Shown: positions 1 to 6,025 of the stretch, in pieces | How positions within the stretch are numbered: position 1 is the first letter of the stretch | Layout: each line of letters starts with the position of its first letter | NCBI GenBank assembly: GCA_019695055.1 | Contig: JAIBAT010000105.1 | Coordinates: 1-64,000, forward strand | DNA length: 64,000 bases | Origin: Candidatus Sumerlaeaceae bacterium | GTDB lineage: Bacteria; Sumerlaeota; Sumerlaeia; Sumerlaeales; Sumerlaeaceae | Direction of reading: 5' to 3' | The notes under the pieces: generated by a model | Told to the model about the DNA's origin: nothing | The model's input: only the letters and a program-made list of their open reading frames with translations | The model's database searches: none | Position numbers and translations under genes: made by a program

Positions 1-40
1 GCCGTCTCCTCTGCGCTCTCCGCGCCCTCTGCGGTGAAAT
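1..40. repeat. Tandem 9-mer repeat, cut by window edge
   Basis: Three imperfect 9-base units follow each other (TCTGCGCTC, TCCGCGCCC, TCTGCGGTG) and end in AAATC. On the other strand this reads as ACCGCAGAGG-type units after GATTTC. Short repeats of this kind (CTCTGCG..CTCTGCGGTGAAA) are scattered between genes in many environmental bacteria. The left part lies outside the window, so the true length is unknown. That it is a dispersed element here is inference, because only one copy is visible. Confidence 0.55.
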
Positions 41-151
41 CTGCCTCTAAGATTATGGGTCTACAAGGGGTCCTAAGCGTCTGTAAGGGAATATGCAGAC
101 CCCACCCACCTGTGCTACGGTCCTTTCACTTCAAACGAAAGGAAGCACCCC

Positions 152-712
152 ATGCAGTCCATGCCACCCCTGCACCCCAACGAAGCCCCCCTCCCCGACC
201 CCTTCGGCGACAACCAACTTAACATTGAAGAAGTCTCAAGCGACGACGACCTCCTCACCGAACCCGACCCCAACACCACCCTGCCCCCCGACGGATGGTA
301 CCCCAACCCCGGCGCCGAACCCCTCCAGCAGCCCGAGCCTTACATCCTGCCACCGTTCCCCGCGCTCCAGGCTGCCCTCCCCGTCGAGCTGCTCAATTTC
401 AAGGAGCCCGACCCCGCCGAGGACGCCACCATACCCGAAAACCTCATCACCGCTGCCGACTACGCCGTCCGCATGTGCGTCCGCCTCCTCAAGGCCCTCC
501 ACGCCATGCCCGTCCCCATGGAAACCACCGCCATGCGCCAGCGACTCGCCGAGATCGGATGCGCATCCTACGCTCTCAACCAGATCCGCCGCATCCACGT
601 CTCCCGTGAAAACGCTCCCAAGCTACCCGACGCACCCCGCCGAGGACGCCCCCGAAAACCCAGCCTTCTGCCCAACAACGAACCCCTCCCGGAAGAAATA
701 AAAAGGATTTAA
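152..712 (+). CDS. Hypothetical protein with C-terminal AT-hook-like motif
   Basis: A 186-residue protein of no family I recognise. The start is supported by AAGGAAG seven bases upstream of the ATG. Residues 1-95 are acidic and very rich in proline, asparagine and aspartate, and look disordered. Residues 95-150 look helical and could be the folded part. Residues 163-170 (RRGRPRKP) match the AT-hook core RGRP, which binds the minor groove of AT-rich DNA in known proteins. No signal peptide or membrane segment is seen. Third codon positions are dominated by C far more than in the genes that follow, which may point to a different origin. Other long frames over the same DNA are products of this C-rich composition. 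A DNA-binding role is inference from the short motif only. Confidence 0.7.
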   Translation: MQSMPPLHPNEAPLPDPFGDNQLNIEEVSSDDDLLTEPDPNTTLPPDGWYPNPGAEPLQQPEPYILPPFPALQAALPVELLNFKEPDPAEDATIPENLITAADYAVRMCVRLLKALHAMPVPMETTAMRQRLAEIGCASYALNQIRRIHVSRENAPKLPDAPRRGRPRKPSLLPNNEPLPEEIKRI

Positions 713-905
713 TCCGTATCGAAGTCTGAAAAACCTGAACTTAAAAATTCGCCCAAAAAAAAGTTCGCCCTGCGGAAAACATTTGACACACATTCGGAAA
801 GGAAAAGGAACCCTGGACCAGTCAAAACCCAAAGTCGCGCTCAGGCGCCACTCCAACCCAAACAATCACAAAGGTTTCGGAACCCAAAACCCTCTGTCGC
901 CTGGG

Positions 906-3098
906 TCACATCCCAAAATCTTCCGACACTTTCCTCACGGCGCCGCGGTAGCGGCGCCAGTCTGCGAGGGACTGGCGCAGGTAGCGGGGGAGTTGGCTGA
1001 CGGCCTGGCCCGGTTGCGTTTCCATGGCGTTACGTCTGGCCTCGGCGGTGTCGCCGCCGGCCCACTCGGCGACGTAGCGCAGGCGGCCCATCCACGAATC
1101 AAACATCATCAGGAAAAGCCCGTTGCGAGTGATGGGGTTCAGGTCATAGGCCTTCTCCGCCGCGACGAACAACCGGTTGCCGGCCACGAGATCGAGGCGT
1201 TTCTGGCGCTGGTCGTTGGGCCCGCGGGCCAACAGTTCGGCGGGCAGGCCGAGTTTCAGGTCCTCGTTCAGCACCCGCATCGGTGTCCAGAAAGCCCTCG
1301 GGCACGCCGAGTGATTCGCCGCATTGGCGATGTACTCCCAGTCCAGGTTGCCGAAATGCCGCAGCACCCGGAACACATCCATCCCATGTTTCAAGCCATG
1401 GGAAAAGAAGTGGGCCGTTGCGTGAATGCCCAGATGAAGGAGATTTCCCTCCCCATCGAGGGTAAAGAGCGGTGCCTTACCCGGCACAGGCTGGGCCCGG
1501 GCCAGAAGTGCCTTTTCGGGCAGCGCCCAGAACGACGCCACGATGTTGGTGTGGATTTCCACCATGACGCCCCGATACGTGACCGGCGCCAGGTGATGGG
1601 GACCCGTCCGCTTCGCGTGCGGGTCGCCGCCGAAACCCTCGGCGATCAGTTTGCGCCGAAGCCCCTCGGCGGCGGCGGGTTCCACATAAATATCGAGGTC
1701 GCCGGGCACCCGCAGGGACTGGCCCCCGGCGGATTCTTCGAGTGCCTGAAAGGCCCATCCTTTCAGGATAACGCCGCGGACGCCCATTTCGGAAAGCGCC
1801 GTGGCAATACGGTCCGCCACCTCGCGGTGGATCATCCCGCGCATCTGGTCGCGCAGGGCGGCCTCCCGGAGCCGCGTGAACAAAAAATCCGGGGCCCAAT
1901 GGTCGAGGCGATGCCTTTCGGGGTGATTCATCACCGCCGAGGCGAGCCCGCATTCCGCAATATAGTGCGAGAGGCGGTTCCAGTCCAGGTCCGCCCGGCC
2001 CAGCGTGGATTCGGCCTCGCTTTCAAAGGCGGCCATATCGCCGCGCAACAGGCCGGCCAGGACGAGGCTCGCGCCGGGGCCGTTAACCTGGCTTCTGTTA
2101 AGTTTCCCGAAGTGCCGTCGCGCGTGCTCGATCACAGTGTACTTGGCCTGTCGCGCGGCTGTCCTCTGCGGGTCCGAAAGCCGCTCGCGCAGGGCCTTCA
2201 CAGCGGGCGGGTTCGAGGTGATATGCAGGCACAGGTCGCAAACACCGTGGTATTGCGGGCGAAACGGAAACTGATCGAATCCCGGGATTTTCAACAGCTC
2301 CTCACGCAGTCCGGCGGGACCGCTGGTGCGGATGGTGTCGAGAATCGGGTCCTCCCAATGCCGCCGCAGAAGTGTGTCCATGGATTCGCTGCCCAGCGAG
2401 CCAAGGTGGAGCGGCGAACCCGGCGGTTCGAAGAACGCCGGGCCGTTACAGGCCGTCATTCTGCCGTCTTCAGTAACCGCAGGGCGAGTGCAGGCATTGC
2501 AGAAACCTGTGGTTTCGGTTCGCAATGTTTCCCCGGGAAATTCCCGGGCGCGCCCTATGGGCTGGATATCGTAGAACCTCAGGTTGACGTGGGTCAGCTT
2601 TTCAAACCGGTCCACAATGGGCTGCACGGCCGGGTCGTTCGCAAGGCGCGTGATGGTGACATTGATTTCGAAGTTTCGCGCCGCCACGGCATTGGCGATG
2701 TTTTCCACGGCTTCCGCCGCGAGAAAATCGGCATGGTATTGATCATAGCTCACGGTCAATCCACAAAGACCGGCATCGAGCAGTTGGCCGACAATCTTGC
2801 GGGCCGCGCCGGGGCTTTTACCCCAGAAGCCGTTTGTGGACAACACCGTGGCCACACCAAGGCGCTGCCCTTCGCGAATGAGGCGCAGCACGAGGTTCTG
2901 GCGCAGCATCGGTTCGCCGCCAGTCAACTGGATGCCCGCGACGCCAGCCGCAGCAGCATCGCGGAACCACGAGAGCACCTGATCCTCGGTAGGGTCGCCT
3001 TTCACGTCCGGGCTGCTCTCGACGCTGCAATGGCCACACGCCATATTGCAGCGGCGCGTGAGCATTATGGCAATCTGCGTCGGGCCGGCGGGCATCAT
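906..3098 (-). CDS. Radical SAM / nucleotidyltransferase (NTP_transf_5-like) fusion, RiPP maturase candidate
   Basis: 730 residues in two parts. Residues 8-300 are a radical SAM enzyme: C17, C21 and C24 form CxxxCxxC for the 4Fe-4S cluster, and the GGEP motif is at 60-63. C200, C203, C217, C287 and C290 suggest an auxiliary cluster of the SPASM/twitch kind. Residues 340-700 resemble the uncharacterised nucleotidyltransferase family PF14907: LKG at 445-447, R463 and DLD at 467-469 fit its LKG..R..D.D pattern, followed by VEIH and a His-rich helix. Both activities on one chain is unusual. The ATG overlaps the stop of the HPr-kinase-like gene by four bases (ATGA), so the two are probably translationally coupled. 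In the operon it would modify the small precursors; the reaction cannot be told from sequence. Confidence 0.88.
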   Translation of the reverse strand: MMPAGPTQIAIMLTRRCNMACGHCSVESSPDVKGDPTEDQVLSWFRDAAAAGVAGIQLTGGEPMLRQNLVLRLIREGQRLGVATVLSTNGFWGKSPGAARKIVGQLLDAGLCGLTVSYDQYHADFLAAEAVENIANAVAARNFEINVTITRLANDPAVQPIVDRFEKLTHVNLRFYDIQPIGRAREFPGETLRTETTGFCNACTRPAVTEDGRMTACNGPAFFEPPGSPLHLGSLGSESMDTLLRRHWEDPILDTIRTSGPAGLREELLKIPGFDQFPFRPQYHGVCDLCLHITSNPPAVKALRERLSDPQRTAARQAKYTVIEHARRHFGKLNRSQVNGPGASLVLAGLLRGDMAAFESEAESTLGRADLDWNRLSHYIAECGLASAVMNHPERHRLDHWAPDFLFTRLREAALRDQMRGMIHREVADRIATALSEMGVRGVILKGWAFQALEESAGGQSLRVPGDLDIYVEPAAAEGLRRKLIAEGFGGDPHAKRTGPHHLAPVTYRGVMVEIHTNIVASFWALPEKALLARAQPVPGKAPLFTLDGEGNLLHLGIHATAHFFSHGLKHGMDVFRVLRHFGNLDWEYIANAANHSACPRAFWTPMRVLNEDLKLGLPAELLARGPNDQRQKRLDLVAGNRLFVAAEKAYDLNPITRNGLFLMMFDSWMGRLRYVAEWAGGDTAEARRNAMETQPGQAVSQLPRYLRQSLADWRRYRGAVRKVSEDFGM

Positions 3099-3973
3099 GG
3101 CTGCGCCAAGGTGTCCACGAGTTGCTCCACAGTGGCCGCCATGGCCTGCAGCTCGCCGCGGCCAAGGTCGTAGGCCGGCACATGGTTCAGCAGGTTTTCC
3201 AGCCGTGGCATGGCGTCGCCAAACCCAACCGCGCGGATGACGTTGGTGTAGGGCAGAAGGGCCACCATCGCAAAGGCCGGAAGGATCTTTTCCAGCCGGG
3301 CGGGCGGCACATCCGTGTTGCTGCGCTTGAGGAAAATGATGGCGCTGATACGGGTCGCCGCGGGCCGGGGGCGGCCTTCGAGCTCGCTCGGATGAAAAAC
3401 CCAGCCCTCGGGAGTTTCATCGCAGGAGGGCGTTTCAAGAATTTTGTGGAACAGGTCCTCGCCGATGAGAGACAGGCTTGGCCGCCGCAGCGACACCCGT
3501 CGCAGCACGGGAATGGCGCAGAGGTTCTGGTCGTCGATGATGCTTACGTCGTCGGCCAGCAGATCCCACCCGCGCCGCCAAAGGTAGGTGGTCAGGGTCG
3601 ATTTTCCCGAATGGGACGGCCCGACGATCAGGACTCCCTTGCCGCCTTTCGCGACAAGCCCGCCGTGAACTGTTGTCGCGGCCTGGTGGTTCGCCGCGAT
3701 TTGGAGGGACGCAAGACTTTCGAGCACGGAGACCATGCGGTTGGGGTTTTCAATCAACTGGTTCTCGCCGGTCTGGTCATTGTGGATGATCAGGCCGCCG
3801 CCCTCGCGCTCGATGGTCCAGGTGGTTTGCGGCGGGACAGGTTGCAGGTCCTGGCGCCAGTGCTGCAGCACGGTTTCCGCCCGTGTCAGAATCTCAGTAT
3901 CGGAGGATTTTACGGCGAAAGTGGCCAGGGATTGGCCCCAGACCACCGCGCGAAGTTCATCAAAAGGAGGCAT
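3095..3973 (-). CDS. HPr kinase-like (HprK-related) ATP-binding protein
   Basis: 292 residues from the ATG at 3973; a GTG one codon earlier is also possible. The P-loop GPSHSGKST lies near residues 118-126 and an acidic pair (LLADDVS) near 141-142, as in the C-terminal kinase domain of HPr kinase/phosphorylase. The N-terminal 100 residues do not look like canonical HprK, and no HPr gene is visible nearby. Proteins of this type (HprK-related kinases) recur in peptide-modification loci beside PqqD-like proteins and PF14907 nucleotidyltransferases. It sits 30 bases after the PqqD-like gene and overlaps the radical SAM gene. Its substrate is likely the leader or core of the neighbouring precursors rather than HPr, but that is inference. 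Confidence 0.85.
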   Translation of the reverse strand: MPPFDELRAVVWGQSLATFAVKSSDTEILTRAETVLQHWRQDLQPVPPQTTWTIEREGGGLIIHNDQTGENQLIENPNRMVSVLESLASLQIAANHQAATTVHGGLVAKGGKGVLIVGPSHSGKSTLTTYLWRRGWDLLADDVSIIDDQNLCAIPVLRRVSLRRPSLSLIGEDLFHKILETPSCDETPEGWVFHPSELEGRPRPAATRISAIIFLKRSNTDVPPARLEKILPAFAMVALLPYTNVIRAVGFGDAMPRLENLLNHVPAYDLGRGELQAMAATVEQLVDTLAQP

Positions 3974-4003
3974 CACAAGACAGAAAGGTACTGCGAAGGG
4001 CGC

Positions 4004-4282
4004 TTATTCCGCAAGCAGGTTATGGGATTTGAGTTCCGCGAGAAAAACTTCGATGTCCCGGCGAGCGGCATCCTCAGCAAGAGAAGCGTGCTGGGCGCAC
4101 AACGCCGCAACCAATTGGTCAAGGGTCCGGGATTCGCGCAGTTGGGACCAAATAAAACTGCCCGTGGGATTGAGGACAAGGGCTTTGCCAGACGGGCGGT
4201 GGTAAAGAACCGCCCGGTCACCGACCATGGATTCATCCGCAGCAGCGGAACGGGAGAAAACGGCCAAATTGAGGGAAGACAC
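4004..4282 (-). CDS. PqqD-like peptide chaperone (RiPP recognition element)
   Basis: 92 residues with a GTG start. The sequence has the PqqD/RRE pattern: an early strand, VLYHRPSGKALVLNPTG near residues 24-41, then FIWSQL and a helical tail with LV..L and a final LL. PqqD-fold proteins bind the leader of a ribosomal peptide and present it to a radical SAM enzyme. It lies 26 bases downstream of one small precursor gene and upstream of the HPr-kinase-like gene, the order expected of a RiPP operon. I see no strong Shine-Dalgarno, so translation may depend on the upstream small genes. Confidence 0.88.
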   Translation of the reverse strand: MSSLNLAVFSRSAAADESMVGDRAVLYHRPSGKALVLNPTGSFIWSQLRESRTLDQLVAALCAQHASLAEDAARRDIEVFLAELKSHNLLAE

Positions 4283-4308
4283 TTTGGAGAATGGGTTCCG
4301 GCGCCAAC

Positions 4309-4440
4309 TTACATAGCTGTAGTGCCACCGGCGTAATGGATTTCCTGCTCCAGATCCTCGGCCCCAACAACCGATTCAACGGCGGGCGGCACATAGAGCG
4401 AATCCTGGGATTCGGCGGGGTTCTTATCTGATTCGATCAT
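4309..4440 (-). CDS. Candidate RiPP precursor peptide 1 (43 aa)
   Basis: A 43-codon gene with ATG and a clear AGGAGA ten or so bases upstream. The peptide has Y16-V-P-P19, V21-E22, V24-V25, then LEQE at 30-33 and AGG at 37-39, ending TTAM. From Y16 to the end it is exactly as long (28 residues) as the matching part of the gene just upstream and identical at 14 of the 28 positions. Y-x-x-P followed by an aliphatic residue resembles the leader motif read by PqqD-type recognition elements in lasso and other RiPP precursors. The AG/AGG near the C-terminus could be a cleavage site, leaving a core of about five residues. Position directly before the PqqD-like gene supports the call; function is inference. 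Confidence 0.78.
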   Translation of the reverse strand: MIESDKNPAESQDSLYVPPAVESVVGAEDLEQEIHYAGGTTAM

Positions 4441-4464
4441 TTGGGGGAGATCTCCTATGAAGTC

Positions 4465-4572
4465 TTATCCAGGTGTCTGGACGCCGGCGAAAAGCGTTTC
4501 CCGCTCGAGACTTTCTGAATCAACGACCATCTCGACTTTGGGCGGCTCATACGTCGTTTCGTTTTGTTCCAT
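4465..4572 (-). CDS. Candidate RiPP precursor peptide 2 (35 aa)
   Basis: A 35-codon gene, first of the operon, with AAGGAAGG seven bases before the ATG. It shares the pattern of precursor 1: Y8-E-P-P11, V13-E14, V16-V17, L22-E23-R-E25, then A29-G30, ending VQTPG. The spacing from Y8 to the end is 28 residues, identical to its neighbour without gaps. The N-terminal part before the tyrosine differs in length and sequence, while the last five residues (VQTPG against GTTAM) also differ. A conserved leader with a variable short tail is what a precursor family shows. It ends 24 bases before precursor 1 starts. Confidence 0.76.
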   Translation of the reverse strand: MEQNETTYEPPKVEMVVDSESLERETLFAGVQTPG

Positions 4573-4646
4573 GTCCAAACCTTCCTTAGGTAACGCGAGA
4601 TTTCCGGACACCATTGTTATCGTGGTCCGTCAATCGGGGTTAATGG

Positions 4647-4652
4647 ATAATA
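4647..4652 (-). promoter_or_regulatory. Possible -10 box for the RiPP operon
   Basis: An AT-rich patch upstream of precursor 2 contains TATTAT on the minus strand, about 75 bases before the ATG. No convincing -35 is at the right spacing (TTGTGG is 14 bases away). Weak support. Confidence 0.25.
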
Positions 4653-4711
4653 ATTTAAGAATTAAGCCACAATGGAAGGTGGCAAATCAAGTAATTTCCG
4701 CGGGGCGTAAG

Positions 4712-5290
4712 TCAGTTATTAACTTCGGCCGGGCGCGAACCGGAGTTCACGGAGCTTTCGGGGCTGCGAACCATGCCGGACTGGAGATAGCTCTGGCTGG
4801 CGCCGCCACTGCCAGTATAGGCTGGGTAGCCCCTGGCGCCGGTCTGGGTCACATAATCGGCACCGCGCTGGTAATAGTGGCTGCCTGTGTCGGCGATGGG
4901 TTGGGCGTAGGGGCGGTCAAAGCTGGCCGGGTAGTTGGGGCCGGCGTAAAGCGGGGTTCCCACGTAGGCCCGGGGTCCCCAATAGGTGTACATGGGGTCT
5001 CCGTACTGGTCCTTCACGGGTTTGACGGTCATGGTAAGTTGGTCGAGCTTGGTGGCTTCGCGTTTCAGTGCGTTTTCCATCATGGCTGTCGCCTCGTCGT
5101 AGGCGTCCATGGCATCGCGGGAATGGCGCTTGAGAGCAGCTGCCTCGGAGCGGGAAAGCTTGCGCTGCTTGGGACAGGTACAGGGGCAACTGCCGTCGGG
5201 GTTGACCACGCAGGGGGCGGCATCGGCGAAGGACGTAGCGAACACGATGGCAACCGCGGGGATGAGAAGGAACTTCGTGATATTCAACAT
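4712..5290 (-). CDS. Exported protein, Cys-rich N-terminus and Tyr/Gly-rich C-terminus
   Basis: 192 residues, not recognised. A signal peptide (residues 1-24, cleavage after ADA) is followed by C27 and a CPCTC cluster at 35-39. Residues 45-90 look like an amphipathic helix and residues 95-180 are rich in Y, G, P, S, like envelope or surface proteins. AGGAG lies eight bases before the ATG. It starts 27 bases after the lipoprotein gene, which follows rpsT directly, so the three may be co-transcribed. The four closely spaced cysteines could bind metal or form disulphides outside the cytoplasm. It lies upstream of the RiPP operon on the same strand with a 139-base gap; a link to that operon is not shown. 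Confidence 0.7.
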   Translation of the reverse strand: MLNITKFLLIPAVAIVFATSFADAAPCVVNPDGSCPCTCPKQRKLSRSEAAALKRHSRDAMDAYDEATAMMENALKREATKLDQLTMTVKPVKDQYGDPMYTYWGPRAYVGTPLYAGPNYPASFDRPYAQPIADTGSHYYQRGADYVTQTGARGYPAYTGSGGASQSYLQSGMVRSPESSVNSGSRPAEVNN

Positions 5291-5317
5291 GTGAGTTTCT
5301 CCTGTTACCCGAAAAGA

Positions 5318-5620
5318 TTAGGGCAAATCGTGGACTTTGCGCAGGCGGTAGATGGCTTCGTTGACTTCGCAGTCGCGCCATTCCTTTTTCTCGCGCAGGT
5401 AGCGCTCGACGAGAGCCAGCGAGCCGAAGCGGCTGTACATTTTGTCCGCTTCGAGAAACTGGGCATCCTCGATGTAGCAGCGATCCCCGTGGGCAATGGC
5501 CATGGGGTCGTGGGGAATCTTCTGAAAGCCGCAGCAACCCGCAAGCAGGGCTGCAGTGGCGCCCATGACCACCCAGCGGCCAATGGCCATTGGGATTGTC
5601 AGCTGGCGGTGGGTACTCAA
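5318..5620 (-). CDS. Small predicted lipoprotein
   Basis: 100 residues from a TTG start that has GAAGG six bases upstream; an internal ATG at 5590 is the alternative. The lipobox L-A-G-C (C29, followed by a second Cys) predicts lipidation and envelope anchoring. The mature part is about 70 residues, charged, with a C-terminal helix. It begins one base after the rpsT stop codon, so it is probably co-translated with ribosomal protein S20, an odd pairing. No family recognised. Confidence 0.72.
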   Translation of the reverse strand: MSTHRQLTIPMAIGRWVVMGATAALLAGCCGFQKIPHDPMAIAHGDRCYIEDAQFLEADKMYSRFGSLALVERYLREKKEWRDCEVNEAIYRLRKVHDLP

Positions 5621-5621
5621 A

Positions 5622-5885
5622 TCAGGCCTTCGAAGGAGCGGCTTTTTTCATGAGCCGCGACTGGATACGGGCAGCCTTGTTCTTGTGGATGATACCACGC
5701 TTCCACAGGCGGGCGGCGAGGCCCTGGGTGTCCTTGACCTGCTCGGCGGCGGTGGCATCCTTGGCGGCGATGGCGGCGTTGGCGTTCTTTACGGCGCTCT
5801 TCAGCGTGCTCTTGGCCGCGCGATTGGCTATTTCATTGCGCTTGTTGGTCTTAACGCGCTTCTTGGCTGACTTGATATTAGGCAA
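5622..5885 (-). CDS. rpsT: 30S ribosomal protein S20
   Basis: 87 residues, normal length for S20, starting at TTG. The N-terminus MPNIKSAKKRVKTN, the repeated Lys/Arg-rich helices and the segment GIIHKNKAAR.QSRL are typical. S20 binds 16S rRNA early in assembly of the small subunit. The TTG start is notable because S20 in enterobacteria also uses a non-ATG start for autoregulation. A lipoprotein gene follows with no real gap. Confidence 0.96.
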   Translation of the reverse strand: MPNIKSAKKRVKTNKRNEIANRAAKSTLKSAVKNANAAIAAKDATAAEQVKDTQGLAARLWKRGIIHKNKAARIQSRLMKKAAPSKA

Positions 5886-6025
5886 CTTGGTCGATCCTGT
5901 ATCTTATGTTTTCGAGGGCAGTGGACGCCGCGCACCCGCTCCAAGTCAAGGAGTAAGTGGTTTGGGAGTACCCTGCCAACCCGGCCTACTACCGCAGGCC
6001 CCCGAGATTGTTCGCGGGTGGGTTT

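Noticed and set aside
93..701. 202-codon Pro/Ser-rich frame
   Set aside because: Overlaps the 152-712 gene in another frame and lacks its ribosome site; the Pro/Ser/Thr content is a by-product of C-rich DNA.
783..3173. 796-codon open frame on the plus strand
   Set aside because: It lies opposite the radical SAM fusion and HprK-like genes, has no family pattern, and is explained by GC-rich codons read in reverse.
4309..4572. Reading the small peptides as lasso peptide precursors
   Set aside because: The Tyr-Pro leader motif is similar, but no asparagine-synthase-like cyclase or B2 protease is nearby and the tails are too short for a lasso ring.
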